NCBI RefSeq assembly: GCF_008806385.1 | Contig: NZ_VZZK01000019.1 | Span: 1-64,000 of the forward strand | Reading direction: 5' to 3' | DNA: 64,000 nucleotides | From: Methylobacterium soli | GTDB taxonomy: Bacteria; Pseudomonadota; Alphaproteobacteria; Rhizobiales; Beijerinckiaceae | Part shown: positions 10,730 to 21,013 of the stretch, piece after piece | Position numbering within the stretch: the first letter of the stretch is position 1 | Layout of the letters: each line of letters begins with the position of its first letter | Position numbers and translations under genes: made by a program | Notes under the pieces: generated by a model | The model's input: the letters and a program-made list of their open reading frames with translations, nothing else | Databases searched by the model: none | What the model was told of the DNA's origin: nothing

Positions 10730-11198
10730 CGCTTACCGGCGAAGATATCAGCACCTTGAGATGGGCGGCCACCTGTCTGTGCGGCATCACGGGGCATCCT
10801 GCGACAGACCGATTTGCAATGCGCCCTGAGCCGTCCAGCCTTTCTGAACATGGCCGGAGACAAGCGGCACGCTGGTGTAAAGTGCAGCTGTCAATAGGCC
10901 GCCTGATTAGACGGATCTCAAATGACGGCTCTCGCCGGTCAGCACGTTGCGGTGGGCCGCTGCTCCCATCGACTCACCTCAGGCGTCATCGGACAGCGAA
11001 GGCCGTACCCACTCAGGCTGGGTCATAGTCGTTACATTCATCGGTCCAGAGAGGCGTACGGAACTGATCTATGTTTTGCGCTGGGCCCAGCGTGAGGTCG
11101 GTGTAGAGCTGTGCCTGCGATGTGAAGCGGCACTCCGATCAGGGGCGGGGACCCACCGGATGGAGCGCAACGGGGGAACGGTATCTCTAAGGTTGGCT
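10730..11198. other. Intergenic region, no gene supported
   Basis: Nearly 500 bases lie between the STGPRT gene and the CAP-domain gene on the other strand. Short open frames exist but have no ribosome site and no recognisable protein pattern. No RNA gene was recognised. Confidence 0.45.
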
Positions 11199-11221
11199 GG
11201 CCCCCGGCCGAACCGGGGGCC
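11199..11221 (-). terminator. Strong hairpin just after the CAP-domain gene
   Basis: A perfect 9-bp stem (ggcccccgg with ccgggggcc) around a 5-base loop, 7 bp past the stop codon of the minus-strand gene. There is no T-run on the minus side and only ttgtc on the plus side, so its efficiency is doubtful. Confidence 0.5.
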
Positions 11222-11227
11222 TTGTCG

Positions 11228-12439
11228 TCAGAGGATAAAGTCACCGTGTCCAAAGTGATGCACACCGAGCGTCTGGATCGCATCGGTATGGGCGTTCACA
11301 TCACCGGAGAGGTACGCGTCACAGCCATGTGAACCCTGATCGGCCACGTGGGTGTTTGTGTCAGTATGCGTCCAGCCGGACTTCTCGGTCACATGGGAGA
11401 AGTCCCAACCGTGATCACGGCCGCCGTGAGCCTTGTCGAACACGAAGCTGTGGCCGTGGCCGTGGCCGTAGGCGATATCGTTACCCGGGGTGTTTCCGCC
11501 AGTGGTCTGACCATCAGCGGAAGGCGTTGGCGTCGGGGTAGCTGTGGTCGGAGTGGTGGCAACCGGCTCGGCAGTCGTGGTCGGTGCCGTGACAACCGGG
11601 TCAGCAGCCGGAGTCGGAACAGCCGCGTCGTGGGTTGGAGTGGCAACAACCGGCTCGGTGCTCGTGGTCGGTGCCGTGGTAACCGGGTCAGCAGCCGGCG
11701 TGGTATCAGCCGCGTCGTGGGTCGGAGTGGCGGCAACCGGCTCGGTGGTCGTGCTCGGTGCCGTGACGACCGGGTCAGCAGCCGGGGTGGTGTCAGCCGC
11801 GTCGTGGGTCGGAGTGGCAACAACCGGCTCAGTGGTCGGTGCCGCGGTAACCGGATCAGCAGCCGGAGTCGGAACAGCCGCGTCGTGGGTCGGAGTGGCA
11901 GCAACCGGCTCGGTGCTCGTGGTCGGTGCCGTGGTAACCGGATCGGTGGGCGCCGGAGCTGTGCTCACCGGAGCGGTGGCCGTGCCTCCCACATCATTCG
12001 CCTCCGCGCGCTCAGCGGCGTTCGGCGTACCGAAATCCTCCGTCACGAAGACGACATTGTAGCCACCAATCACGCCTTCCTTCAGGCCGATCCCAACCTC
12101 CTCGAACGATCCATTGATGATGTTCGCGTAGTGGCCGGGTGAATTCACGAGGTTGGTGTGCAACTGCTGGATGGTGGCCTCATCCATTCCGCCGCTGACG
12201 TAGGCGATGTTCTCGCCCCAGCCCTGCGCACCGTAGCCCGCATCCGCCACGCGATCACCGGGGGAGGAGCCGTTCACGCCCGTGTGGGAGAATGTGTCGG
12301 TCTGGTCCATCCAGGCGCTGTGCGCGTCGGAGGCATCCAGGAGTTCGCCGTCGAAGGTGAGAGGCTTGACCCCAGCGCTGGCGCGGGTCTGGTTGATGAG
12401 GTCGAGGAAATAGGTTTCGAGATTGGTCGGTGTAGCCAT
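11228..12439 (-). CDS. CAP-domain protein with Thr/Pro/Ala repeat linker, leaderless
   Basis: The first 140 or so of 403 residues form a CAP (SCP/PR1-like) domain. Candidate cavity residues are H52 in DTFSHTG, E76 in GWGENIAY, H103 in SPGHYANI and E113/E114. The middle (about 150-310) is a low-complexity Thr/Pro/Ala/Val linker with 29-residue repeats such as EPVVATPTHDAADTTPAADP. The C-terminus is His/Gly/Asp-rich (GHGHGHSFVFDKAHGGRDHG) and ends HGDFIL. No N-terminal signal peptide is present. In alphaproteobacteria leaderless CAP proteins with a hydrophobic C-terminal end are often type I secretion substrates, so the exporter at 1.6-5.3 kb is a plausible partner (inference). Start ATG 12439; the upstream ribosome site is weak. 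Confidence 0.85.
   Translation of the reverse strand: MATPTNLETYFLDLINQTRASAGVKPLTFDGELLDASDAHSAWMDQTDTFSHTGVNGSSPGDRVADAGYGAQGWGENIAYVSGGMDEATIQQLHTNLVNSPGHYANIINGSFEEVGIGLKEGVIGGYNVVFVTEDFGTPNAAERAEANDVGGTATAPVSTAPAPTDPVTTAPTTSTEPVAATPTHDAAVPTPAADPVTAAPTTEPVVATPTHDAADTTPAADPVVTAPSTTTEPVAATPTHDAADTTPAADPVTTAPTTSTEPVVATPTHDAAVPTPAADPVVTAPTTTAEPVATTPTTATPTPTPSADGQTTGGNTPGNDIAYGHGHGHSFVFDKAHGGRDHGWDFSHVTEKSGWTHTDTNTHVADQGSHGCDAYLSGDVNAHTDAIQTLGVHHFGHGDFIL
11545..11960. repeat. 87-bp coding repeats in the CAP-protein linker
   Basis: The landmark gcgtcgtgggt occurs at 11625, 11712, 11799 and 11880, giving spacings of 87, 87 and 81 bp. Each unit codes for 29 (once 27) residues of the Thr/Pro/Ala linker. 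Changes are in-frame, so copy number could vary without breaking the gene. Confidence 0.85.
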
Positions 12440-13040
12440 TCGTACAAATATTCCCTGATAATGTTCTTAGGCTATAGTTCTTAACTAACGTTATTGCTTT
12501 TCATTAATCCCTGGATTGCACGGCCGTGCTTGGCAGGTCAATGTATTGAGGCGTACGATTGCTACTGGGTTGACGGCTCTATCCTACCGACGGTGCCCGG
12601 GCGGAACCACAAGGAGACTGCCTCTCACAGAGCCATTCGCGGGTAGCCCGACACGGCGGGGCCTAGGCCGCGGGGTTGGTCGCGCCCTCGTGGCTTTCAG
12701 GACAGTGGCTTTCAGGACAGATGAAGGCCGCAGCTGCACACAGCGCCAGTCGGCTTCGACTAAACGCGCCCGGCACTCGCGGGACACCGATCAAACGCCG
12801 TCTGGTCTCACGCGTCTTTCGCCGACCTTTCCCGCTCCATCATCCTTCCCATCTGGTTTTCGGGCTGCCCAGCGGCGACCTTGCCCAGAACGCAATCTGG
12901 ATCCGTTCAGATCATCGTATCGATCGCCAAACGCACTGGCTCATCTGCCAGGGCAATTGCGTTTTGAGCGTCAGGCGGGTATGGAGCCGACGCGCCCGCC
13001 AGACACCCTTGGAGGCACGGGCGCGTGGGGATCGGTTCGG
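12440..13040. other. Intergenic region upstream of rplY
   Basis: About 600 bases with no gene I can support; the open frames in it give Arg/Pro-rich non-protein-like translations. It holds a perfect 15-bp tandem duplication (gtggctttcaggaca at 12690-12704 and 12705-12719). This stretch marks the passage from the lower-GC accessory region to core genes. Confidence 0.45.
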
Positions 13041-13064
13041 GGCCGTCCGTTTCGGGCGGCCTTT
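13041..13064 (+). terminator. Hairpin with short T-run in rplY leader (possible attenuator)
   Basis: A 9-bp stem (ggccgtccg with cgggcggcc, one G-U pair) and a 3-base loop, then cttt. It sits about 40 bp before the rplY start codon. It could be a terminator of upstream transcription or an attenuator for the ribosomal-protein gene. Confidence 0.5.
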
Positions 13065-13102
13065 GGCGTTTCTCACCTCATTCACGTTGAAAGGATCACG
13101 CC

Positions 13103-13783
13103 ATGAGCGCTGTTAAGCCGCTTGAGGCCGTGGCACGCGACCGGGTTGGCAAGGGGGCCGCCCGGGCCGTTCGTCGCCAGGGCCAGATTCCCGCCGTCAT
13201 CTACGGCGGCGGCCAGGCCCCGCAGGCCATCGCCATCGACCTCATCCGCACCCGCACCCTGATCTATGCCGGCGGTTTCAAGACCACCGTGTTCGAGGTC
13301 GATGCCGGCGGCCGCAAGACCCGCGTCATCCCGCGCGACTTCCAGCTCGACCCCGTGAACGGCACGCCCCTGCATGTCGATTTCCTGCGCGTCGTGGCCG
13401 GCCAGACCGTCACGGTCGAGGTGCCGGTGCATTTCGTGCACGAGGACGCCGCGCCGGGCATCAAGCAGAAGGGCGGCACGCTCAACATCGTGCTCCACAC
13501 GCTCGCCCTCACGGTCGCCCCCGACCAGATCCCCGATGCGATCGAAGTCGATCTCACCGGCCGCCAGATCGGCGACGCGATCCACATGACGGACGTGACG
13601 CTGCCGGCCGGTGTCACCTACACGGGTGAGGCGACCGATACGGTGGCCAACATCGTGCCGCCGACGGTGCTGGGCGCCGAGGTCGAGGCCGAGGAGGCCG
13701 CGATCGCGGAGGCGCAATCGGCCGAATCCGCCGAGGAGAAGGCCGAGGGCGACGACGCCGGCGAGACCAAGACCGAGGCGTGA
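13103..13783 (+). CDS. rplY: 50S ribosomal protein L25 (Ctc type)
   Basis: L25 binds 5S rRNA. The 226-residue product is the long Ctc/TL5 form: an N-terminal L25 domain (about 1-95, with [20 protein letters not shown] and the [16 protein letters not shown] end) and a C-terminal beta domain (about 100-190). The tail after residue 195 is very acidic (Glu/Ala-rich), as in other alphaproteobacteria. A good ribosome site (gaaagga) precedes ATG 13103. It is followed by pth, a pairing common in this class. Confidence 0.97.
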   Translation: MSAVKPLEAVARDRVGKGAARAVRRQGQIPAVIYGGGQAPQAIAIDLIRTRTLIYAGGFKTTVFEVDAGGRKTRVIPRDFQLDPVNGTPLHVDFLRVVAGQTVTVEVPVHFVHEDAAPGIKQKGGTLNIVLHTLALTVAPDQIPDAIEVDLTGRQIGDAIHMTDVTLPAGVTYTGEATDTVANIVPPTVLGAEVEAEEAAIAEAQSAESAEEKAEGDDAGETKTEA

Positions 13784-13823
13784 GCGGCAGGGCCTTCGCC
13801 CGCGCTCGACGTCCCGACGAGAT

Positions 13824-13858
13824 GCCCCGGCCGCAAGGTCGGGGCGTTCGCGTTTCAG
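13824..13858 (+). terminator. Possible terminator between rplY and pth
   Basis: A 9-bp stem (gccccggcc with ggtcggggc, one G-U pair) with the stable loop gcaa, then gttcgcgttt. The T-run is broken, so read-through into pth is likely. Confidence 0.5.
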
Positions 13859-13919
13859 ACCCAAGCCCTGCGAGGCCATAGCCGCGAGCCCGGCGCCCGC
13901 AGCCGAGAGAACCCGAGCG

Positions 13920-14528
13920 ATGCGCCTGCTGGTCGGCCTTGGAAATCCCGGTTCGCGCTATGCCCGCAACCGCCACAATATCGGCTTCCTGGCTCTGGAC
14001 GAGATCGCCCGCCTGCACCGGGCGAGCCCGTTCCGCCGCCGGTTCCAGGGCGAGGCCGCCGAGGTGGGGATCGGCACCGAGCGGGCGATCCTCTTGAAGC
14101 CCCAGACTTTCATGAACGAATCCGGCCGCGCGGTCGCGGAGGCGCAGCGCTTCTACAAGATCCCGCTCTCCGACGTGATCGTGCTTCACGACGAGCTCGA
14201 TCTGGCGCCGGCCAAGCTCCGGGTGAAGCTCGGCGGCGGCAATGCCGGCCATAACGGCCTGCGCTCGATCACGGCCCAGTGCGGCAACGATTACCGCCGC
14301 GTGCGCCTCGGCATCGGCCATCCGGGCGACAAGGCGCTCGTCCACGCCTACGTGCTCAACGATTTCGGCAAGCAGGAAGAGCCCTGGGTCGAGGATCTCT
14401 GCCGCGCGGTGGCCGACCACGCGGAACTCCTGGCCAGGGCCGACGATGCCGGCTTCCAGAACAAGGTCCACCTCGCCATGGCGGGCCGGGGCTGGGACGA
14501 AGTGAAGACCCTCGGGGCCCGGAATTGA
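13920..14528 (+). CDS. pth: Peptidyl-tRNA hydrolase
   Basis: Pth releases tRNA from stalled peptidyl-tRNA. The 202-residue product has all family marks: [20 protein letters not shown] at the start with the catalytic His in [17 protein letters not shown], the DELDL segment, and [13 protein letters not shown]. The open frame extends upstream, but only ATG 13920 gives the standard N-terminus [11 protein letters not shown]. It lies 136 bp after rplY in the same direction. Confidence 0.97.
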   Translation: MRLLVGLGNPGSRYARNRHNIGFLALDEIARLHRASPFRRRFQGEAAEVGIGTERAILLKPQTFMNESGRAVAEAQRFYKIPLSDVIVLHDELDLAPAKLRVKLGGGNAGHNGLRSITAQCGNDYRRVRLGIGHPGDKALVHAYVLNDFGKQEEPWVEDLCRAVADHAELLARADDAGFQNKVHLAMAGRGWDEVKTLGARN

Positions 14529-14766
14529 CACGAATCCGCAGGACCCCGATATCGACGACGGTCGAGGAGACCCGCGTCGAGGTCCCGGACGGCGTCCTTG
14601 ATCGGCGCCCTCATCCCCTGCGCCCGCCGCGCCGGGCCGGGCCGTCAACGCGTCGGCCGGTCGATTCTCACCGAGGCGGCATCCCGGGCCGGGTCAGTCC
14701 GGGGTCTCGCCCTCATCATCCCCTCCCGGGTCTCCCCGGACGGCCTGCTTCAGCGGAACGAGTCTC

Positions 14767-15864
14767 ATGGGCTTCAAATGCGGCATCGTCGGCCTGCCCA
14801 ATGTCGGCAAGTCGACCCTCTTCAACGCGCTGACGCAGACGGCGGCGGCGCAGGCGGCGAATTACCCGTTCTGCACCATCGAGCCGAATGTCGGTGAGGT
14901 GGCGGTGCCCGATCCGCGCCTCGACGACCTCGCCGGCATCGCCGCGTCGAAGGAGATCATCCCGACCCGCCTGACCTTCGTGGACATTGCCGGCCTCGTG
15001 CGCGGCGCCTCGAAGGGGGAGGGGCTCGGCAATCAGTTCCTGGCCAATATCCGCGAGGTCGATGCCATCGCGCACGTGGTGCGCTGCTTCGAGGACGGCG
15101 ACGTCACCCATGTCGAGGGCAAGGTCGACCCGGCCGCCGATATCGAGACGATCGAGACCGAGCTGATGCTCGCCGATCTCGAGAGCCTGGAGAAGCGCGT
15201 CGTGGCGCTCGAGAAGAAGGCCCGGGGCGCCGACAAGGAGGCCAAGGAGTTCCTCGACCTCGTCAATCGGGCGCTGCCCTACCTGCGCGACGGCAAGCCG
15301 GCGCGCCTCGTCACGCGCAAGCCGGAGGAGGAGCGCCTCTTCCAGCAGCTCGGGCTGATGACGGCCAAGCCCGTCCTCTATGTCTGCAACGTCGACGAGG
15401 GCGACGCCGACAAGGGCAACGCCCACTCGGACGCCGTGATGGCCCGCGCGAAGGCCGAAGGGGCCGTGGCGGTGGTGGTCTCGGCCAAGATCGAGAGCGA
15501 GATCGCCGTGATGCCCCAGGCCGACCAGGCCGAGTTCCTCGAGGCGGTCGGCCTGACCGAGCCCGGCCTCAACCGGGTGATCCGGGCGGGCTACGAGCTT
15601 CTCGGCCTCATCACCTATTTCACGGTCGGCCCCAAGGAGGCGCGGGCCTGGACGATTCCCAAGGGGACCCGCGCGCCGGCCGCCGCCGGCGTGATCCACT
15701 CGGATTTCGAGAAGGGGTTCATCCGGGCCGAGACCATCGCGTTCTCCGACTATACCAGCCTCAAGGGTGAGACCGGCGCGCGCGATGCCGGCAAGCTGCG
15801 GCTCGAGGGCAAGGAATACCTCGTGCAGGACGGCGACGTGCTGCATTTCCGCTTCGCGAATTGA
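14767..15864 (+). CDS. ychF: Redox-regulated ATPase YchF (Obg-like)
   Basis: YchF is a ribosome-associated P-loop ATPase of the Obg family. The product has 365 residues, the standard length. It starts [20 protein letters not shown] (G1), then [20 protein letters not shown] (switch II region), followed by the coiled-coil insert. The C-terminal TGS domain holds [14 protein letters not shown] and the [14 protein letters not shown] segment. It starts 238 bp after pth, probably from its own promoter, and is followed 7 bp later by the MaoC-type gene. Confidence 0.97.
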   Translation: MGFKCGIVGLPNVGKSTLFNALTQTAAAQAANYPFCTIEPNVGEVAVPDPRLDDLAGIAASKEIIPTRLTFVDIAGLVRGASKGEGLGNQFLANIREVDAIAHVVRCFEDGDVTHVEGKVDPAADIETIETELMLADLESLEKRVVALEKKARGADKEAKEFLDLVNRALPYLRDGKPARLVTRKPEEERLFQQLGLMTAKPVLYVCNVDEGDADKGNAHSDAVMARAKAEGAVAVVVSAKIESEIAVMPQADQAEFLEAVGLTEPGLNRVIRAGYELLGLITYFTVGPKEARAWTIPKGTRAPAAAGVIHSDFEKGFIRAETIAFSDYTSLKGETGARDAGKLRLEGKEYLVQDGDVLHFRFAN

Positions 15865-15871
15865 GGCCGCG

Positions 15872-16861
15872 ATGCCGCGCGTCTGCTTCGAGGATTTCGC
15901 CAAGGGCCAGGTGATCGCCAGTCCCGCGCTCATCCTCACGCGCGAGGCGATCGTGACCTTCGCGCGCGACTTCGACGCGCAGCCCTTCCACACCGACGAG
16001 GCCGCCGCGCAGGACACCTTCGTGGGCAGCCTCATCGCCTCGGGCTGGCACACGGCAGCGGTCGGCATGCGGCTCCTGCAGGCGAGCGTCTTCCAGGGCG
16101 GCTCCTCCATGGGGTCCCCCGGGATCACGGAGCTGCGCTGGCTGAAGCCGGTCCTGCCCGACGACGCGATCCGTCTCTCCGTCACGGTCGAGGATTGCCG
16201 CGGCTCCACCTCGAAGCCCGACCGCGGCTTCCTGCGCCTCGCCATGACGGCTCTGAACCAGCGGGACGAGGCCGTGATGAGCCAGGCCTTCACGGTGATG
16301 CTGCCCCGGCGCGACGCCGCGCCCCTGCCGCCGCGGGTGGTGAAGCTCGCCGAGGCCGCGCCCGTGGCGGAGCCGACGGATGCCGAGATCCTGCCGTTCC
16401 TCGGACGCGCCGAGACCGGCACCACGCGGGACCTCGGGCCGCACGTCTTCACGGCGGACGTTATCATGGCCTTCGCGCGGGCCTACGATCCGCAGGACTT
16501 CCATCTCGATCCGGAGGCGGCGCGACGCAGCCATTTCGGCGGGCTCTGCGCCTCGGGCTGGCACACGGCCGCCGTGTGGATGAAGCGGATGATCGCGACG
16601 CGCACCCGCGACGCGGCCCTCACGGCGGAGCGGGGGCCGGTGCCCCTGTTCGGCTCCTCGCCGGGTTTCCGCGACCTGCGCTGGCTCGCCCCCGTCTACG
16701 CGGGCGACACGCTCACCTACACCACGACGCTGACCGACAAGCGCGCCTCCGCCAGCCGCCCCGGCTGGGGCCTCGCCACGATGCGCAACGCCGCCCGCAA
16801 CCAGCACGGGACGGAAGTCTTCGCCTTCACCGGCATGGTGTTCTGGCAATGGGGGCCGTGA
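15872..16861 (+). CDS. Tandem MaoC-like (double hot-dog) dehydratase
   Basis: The 329-residue protein consists of two MaoC-type hot-dog domains (about 1-150 and 165-329). Each carries a related active-site stretch: DFDAQPFHTDEAAAQDTFVG then ASGWHTAAVGM in the first, and AYDPQDFHLDPEAARRSHFG then ASGWHTAAVWM in the second. Such proteins hydrate enoyl-CoA substrates; both halves keep Asp/His here, so it may be a fused dimer. Start ATG 15872 is 7 bp after ychF; the open frame upstream overlaps ychF and is not needed. The substrate is unknown; ethylmalonyl-CoA pathway mesaconyl-CoA hydratase is a distant possibility that the sequence does not prove. Confidence 0.85.
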   Translation: MPRVCFEDFAKGQVIASPALILTREAIVTFARDFDAQPFHTDEAAAQDTFVGSLIASGWHTAAVGMRLLQASVFQGGSSMGSPGITELRWLKPVLPDDAIRLSVTVEDCRGSTSKPDRGFLRLAMTALNQRDEAVMSQAFTVMLPRRDAAPLPPRVVKLAEAAPVAEPTDAEILPFLGRAETGTTRDLGPHVFTADVIMAFARAYDPQDFHLDPEAARRSHFGGLCASGWHTAAVWMKRMIATRTRDAALTAERGPVPLFGSSPGFRDLRWLAPVYAGDTLTYTTTLTDKRASASRPGWGLATMRNAARNQHGTEVFAFTGMVFWQWGP

Positions 16862-16885
16862 GGCACCCCAACCCAGTCCCGCGCC

Positions 16886-17983
16886 TCACGCCGCCCGGCG
16901 GTGCTCCGGATAGAGCGCCAGCAGGCCCTCCCGGCTCGGCTCGGCGACGCCCCGTTCGGTGATGATGCCGGTGACGAGGCGCGCGGGCGTCACGTCGAAG
17001 GCGGGGTTCGCCACGGGGCTGCCGGGGGAGACCACCTCGATCGTGGCGAAGCCGCCATCCGGCAGGCGGCCGGTGAGATGGCTGACCTCGCGCCCGTCCC
17101 GCTCCTCGATCGGGATCTCGGCGACGCCGTCGTCGAGGCTCCAGTCGATCGTCGAGAAGGGCAGGGCGGCGTAGAACGGCACGCCGTTGTCGCGGGCTGC
17201 CAGAGCCTTCAGGTAGGTGCCGATCTTGTTGCAGACGTCGCCGCTCGCCGTGGTCCGGTCCGAGCCGACGATGCAGGCGTCGATGCCGCCGTGCTGCATC
17301 AGGTGACCGCCCGCATTGTCGGCGATGACGGTGTGGGGCACGCCGTGGGCGTTGAGCTCGAAGGCGGTGAGCGCCGCGCCCTGGTTGCGGGGCCGGGTCT
17401 CGTCCACGAAGACGTGGACCGGCACGCCGGTATCGTGGGCGGCGTAGATCGGGGCGAGGGCGGTGCCCCAGTCGACGGTGGCGAGCCAGCCGGCGTTGCA
17501 ATGGGTCAGCACGTTGATGGGGCGCCCCTTGTCGCGGGCGAGGTCGCCGAGGATGTGGCCGCCATGCGCCCCGATGGCGCGGCAGCTCGCGACATCCTCC
17601 TCGGCGATGCGGCCGGCCTCCGCGAAGGCATGGGCGAAGCGCGCCTGGCTCGGCAGCGGCCGCAGCGTCGCGGCGACCCGGTTCAGCGCCCAGCGCAGGT
17701 TGATCGCGGTGGGCCGCGTCGCCGCCAGGGTCTCGATCGCGCGGTCGAGCCCCGCATCGCTCGCATCCTCCCGCATCGCCAGGGCGAGGCCGTAGGCGGC
17801 CGTCACCCCGATCAGGGGCGCGCCCCGCACGATCATGGTGCGGATCGCCTCGGCGGCATCGTCGAGCGCCGCGAGGCGGCGCAGCTCGAACGCGAAGGGG
17901 AGGCGGGTCTGGTCGATCACCGCGACGCTGAGGCCGTCGGCGGCGGGCCAGATGGTGCGGTAGGGTTTTCCGTCGATCTTCAT
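16886..17983 (-). CDS. mtnA: S-methyl-5-thioribose-1-phosphate isomerase
   Basis: MtnA converts methylthioribose-1-phosphate to methylthioribulose-1-phosphate in methionine salvage. The product has 365 residues from ATG 17983 ([12 protein letters not shown]). Family motifs are present: the substrate loop RGAPLIG, the catalytic Cys in [11 protein letters not shown], and the catalytic Asp in [20 protein letters not shown]. An ATG six codons upstream (18001) is an alternative start. It is convergent with the MaoC gene and divergent from ftsK; no other mtn gene is nearby. Confidence 0.95.
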   Translation of the reverse strand: MKIDGKPYRTIWPAADGLSVAVIDQTRLPFAFELRRLAALDDAAEAIRTMIVRGAPLIGVTAAYGLALAMREDASDAGLDRAIETLAATRPTAINLRWALNRVAATLRPLPSQARFAHAFAEAGRIAEEDVASCRAIGAHGGHILGDLARDKGRPINVLTHCNAGWLATVDWGTALAPIYAAHDTGVPVHVFVDETRPRNQGAALTAFELNAHGVPHTVIADNAGGHLMQHGGIDACIVGSDRTTASGDVCNKIGTYLKALAARDNGVPFYAALPFSTIDWSLDDGVAEIPIEERDGREVSHLTGRLPDGGFATIEVVSPGSPVANPAFDVTPARLVTGIITERGVAEPSREGLLALYPEHRRAA

Positions 17984-18123
17984 GGGCGCAGGATTTCGCA
18001 TATCCCGGATGGTTTTGCACCACCCGGACGGCGCCCCCGCGAGCGCGGGCGGGTTAAGTCCTTGAACCGGCACAGGGCGAGGGTTCTTCAACCTTAAATG
18101 GGCGTTAACGGAATGGCCGTAGC

Positions 18124-20853
18124 GTGAGGTTCGCTGTCCCTTTTCGTGCCCGGTCCCGCATGCGCTCGCTTCGCCGCTCCGCATCGCCCTACGACACCTT
18201 CGTCGATACGCTGCGGCCCTTCCTGGCGCGGCGGCTGACGGAGCTCGGCGGGCTCCTGCTGTTCGCGGGCGCCGTCGCCCTGACGGTGGCCCTCGCCACC
18301 TGGTCGATCGACGACCCGAGCCTGAACCACGCGACCGACCATGCCGCCCACAACGTCCTGGGGGCGCCGGGCGCGGTCGTCTCCGACCTCGCCATGCAGC
18401 TCCTCGGGCTCGGCTCGCTCGCCTTCGCGCTGCCGCCGGCCCTCTGGGGCATCCGCCTGATGCGCGCCCGCGACCTGCCGCGCGGCGGCATGCGAATCGC
18501 CCTCTGGATCATCGGCTTCTGCGCCGCGAGCGCGGTGGCGAGCGCCCTGCCGCCGACCGCCCGCTGGCCCCTGCCCACGGGCCTCGGCGGCGTGACCGGC
18601 GATTCCCTGATGTCGGCCGCCCGCACCATCGTGGGGGCGATCTCGGGCCCGGCCGCGGCCCTCGTGGGCTTCGTCTTCGCCGGCATCGCCATCCTGAGCC
18701 TCACGGGTGCCTGCCGGGTCGGCGTCAGCCTCGAGGACAACGAGGAGGACGAGGCTCCCTACCGGTCGGCGCGCGAGCCGGCGCGCCGCGCCCTGCCGGG
18801 CCGGGCCGACAGCCGCTACGACGGCCGCCACGACGCGGACGAGCCGAGCCTCGGGATCGTCTCCCTCGGCGCCGTCGCCCAGGCGGTGATGCAGGGCCGC
18901 GCGGCCCTCGGCGCCCGGGTCGAGGCCTGGAAGGCGCAACGCGCCGACGCCGCCGGGGGTCTCGCCTATGCGGGGGCCTCGCCGGCCATCGCGGCCCGGC
19001 GCGCCTTCGAGGGCGACGACGCGCCCTGGGCGACCCACCTGCCGCCGCAAGCCTCCGGCACTGAGAGCCGCCGCGAGCCGGTCTTCGAGGGTGCGGAGGC
19101 GGGCGAGCCGGTCCGCCCGCGCCGCGCCGCCCCGGCACCGATCCTGCACGACGACGAGGGCGACGACCGGGACGACGAAACCCGTCTCATCCGCGACGAG
19201 GTTCCGGCCGAGGCGCCGCGCTCGCGCGTCTCCGCCCCCGTTCCGCCGCCCGCCCCGGTCCGCCGCGCCGCGCCGCCGCCGATCCAGGATCCCGAGGATT
19301 ACGACCATCCGGCCCTGGAACTCCTGGCGGAGCCGCGCGGCCCGTCCGCCGCGAGCCTCGTCTCGGCGGACGCGCTGGAGCAGAACGCCACGCTGCTGGA
19401 AGCGACGCTCAGCGATTTCGGCGTGCGCGGCGACATCCTGGCGGTGCGCCCCGGCCCCGTCGTCACCCTCTACGAGCTCGAGCCCGCCCCCGGCACCAAG
19501 TCGAGCCGCGTGATCTCGCTCGCCGACGACATCGCCCGCTCGATGTCGGCGGTCTCGGCCCGCGTGGCGGTCGTGCCCGGCCGCAACGCCATCGGCATCG
19601 AATTGCCGAATGCCAAGCGCGAGACCGTGTATCTGCGCGAACTCCTGGCCTCGGTGGATTTCGTCGAGACGAAGCATCGCCTCGCGCTGTGCCTGGGCAA
19701 GAATATCGGCGGCGAGCCGATCATCGCGGACCTCGCCCGCATGCCGCACCTGCTCGTCGCCGGCACCACGGGTTCGGGCAAGTCGGTGGCTATCAACACC
19801 ATGATCCTCAGCCTGCTCTACCGGATGCGCCCGGAAGAGTGCCGCCTGATCATGGTCGATCCGAAGATGCTGGAATTGTCGGTCTATGACGGCATCCCGC
19901 ACCTGCTCTCCCCCGTCGTGACCGACCCCAAGAAGGCGGTGATCGCCCTCAAATGGGCGGTGCGCGAGATGGAGGAGCGCTACAAGAAGATGTCCAAGGT
20001 CGGCGTGCGCAACATCGACGGGTTCAATGCCCGTCTCGACGAGGCGCGCGCGCGCGGCGAGATCCTGACCCGCACGGTGCAGACCGGGTTCGACCGCGAG
20101 ACCGGCGAGGCGGTCTACGAGAACGAGGAGATGGACCTGTCTCCGCTGCCCTACATCGTGATCGTGGTCGACGAGATGGCCGACCTGATGATGGTGGCGG
20201 GCAAGGAGATCGAGGGGGCGATCCAGCGGCTGGCGCAGATGGCGCGGGCGGCGGGCATCCACCTGATCATGGCGACGCAGCGCCCGTCCGTGGACGTGAT
20301 CACGGGCACGATCAAGGCGAACTTCCCGACCCGGATCTCCTTCCAGGTCACGAGCAAGATCGACTCGCGCACGATTCTCGGCGAGATGGGCGCCGAGCAG
20401 TTGCTCGGCCAGGGCGACATGCTGTTCATGGCCGGCGGCGGGCGGACCACGCGCGTGCACGGGCCGTTCTGCTCGGATGCGGAGGTCGAGAGCGTGGTGG
20501 CGCATCTGAAGCGCCAAGGCCGGCCGGCCTATCTCGAGGCCGTCACCGCCGATGACGGGTCCGGCGAGACCGAGAAGGGCGCCAAGGGCTCCGCCAACGA
20601 GATCGAGATGGACGGCGCCGTGTTCGATCAGGGTTCCTTCGGCGAGGCTGGCGGCGACCTCTACGAGCAGGCGATCCAGGTGGTGCTGCGCGACAAGAAG
20701 GCGTCCACGAGCTACATCCAGCGCCGCCTGCAGATCGGCTACAACCGCGCCGCCTCGCTGATGGAGCGCATGGAGACCGAGGGCTTCGTCGGCCCGGCCA
20801 ACCATGCCGGCAAGCGCGAAATCCTGGTCGAGACCGAGGGGCACGGGATGTGA
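18124..20853 (+). CDS. ftsK: DNA translocase FtsK
   Basis: FtsK pumps DNA at the division septum and helps resolve chromosome dimers. The 909-residue product has a basic start, about four membrane segments (residues 35-200), then a disordered Pro/Arg/Asp-rich linker (about 215-410), and the RecA-like motor with Walker A GTTGSGKS (547-554), [20 protein letters not shown], and [13 protein letters not shown] (Walker B). The C-terminal gamma winged helix contains [20 protein letters not shown] later ATG (residue 13) is possible as start. It is preceded by a divergent mtnA. Confidence 0.97.
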   Translation: MRFAVPFRARSRMRSLRRSASPYDTFVDTLRPFLARRLTELGGLLLFAGAVALTVALATWSIDDPSLNHATDHAAHNVLGAPGAVVSDLAMQLLGLGSLAFALPPALWGIRLMRARDLPRGGMRIALWIIGFCAASAVASALPPTARWPLPTGLGGVTGDSLMSAARTIVGAISGPAAALVGFVFAGIAILSLTGACRVGVSLEDNEEDEAPYRSAREPARRALPGRADSRYDGRHDADEPSLGIVSLGAVAQAVMQGRAALGARVEAWKAQRADAAGGLAYAGASPAIAARRAFEGDDAPWATHLPPQASGTESRREPVFEGAEAGEPVRPRRAAPAPILHDDEGDDRDDETRLIRDEVPAEAPRSRVSAPVPPPAPVRRAAPPPIQDPEDYDHPALELLAEPRGPSAASLVSADALEQNATLLEATLSDFGVRGDILAVRPGPVVTLYELEPAPGTKSSRVISLADDIARSMSAVSARVAVVPGRNAIGIELPNAKRETVYLRELLASVDFVETKHRLALCLGKNIGGEPIIADLARMPHLLVAGTTGSGKSVAINTMILSLLYRMRPEECRLIMVDPKMLELSVYDGIPHLLSPVVTDPKKAVIALKWAVREMEERYKKMSKVGVRNIDGFNARLDEARARGEILTRTVQTGFDRETGEAVYENEEMDLSPLPYIVIVVDEMADLMMVAGKEIEGAIQRLAQMARAAGIHLIMATQRPSVDVITGTIKANFPTRISFQVTSKIDSRTILGEMGAEQLLGQGDMLFMAGGGRTTRVHGPFCSDAEVESVVAHLKRQGRPAYLEAVTADDGSGETEKGAKGSANEIEMDGAVFDQGSFGEAGGDLYEQAIQVVLRDKKASTSYIQRRLQIGYNRAASLMERMETEGFVGPANHAGKREILVETEGHGM

Positions 20854-21013
20854 GGAGGGCCGCGCGCCGTCCTCACTGATCCGGAATCACTAGGATCCGG
20901 CTCTCGGCCGGACGTCGCGCGGGAGGGCTCCGGCACCGCGGGATGCGGCGGTTGAGCTCAGGACCTTTCGAGCGGCATCGTGACGGTCGTCGCGCGCCTG
21001 CGCAGGTTCGCCG

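Noticed and set aside
11348-12142. Plus-strand frames over the CAP-protein repeats (264 and 172 codons)
   Set aside because: They are low-complexity mirrors of the Thr/Pro/Ala repeats; the minus-strand frame has a real CAP domain.
12516-13106. 196-codon plus-strand frame before rplY
   Set aside because: Translation is Arg/Pro/Ser-rich with no conserved pattern and it overlaps the rplY leader hairpin and start.
18094-20844. 916-codon minus-strand frame opposite ftsK
   Set aside because: It is an antisense open frame of a GC-rich gene; its translation is Arg/His/Gly/Asp-rich and lacks any domain, while ftsK is unmistakable.
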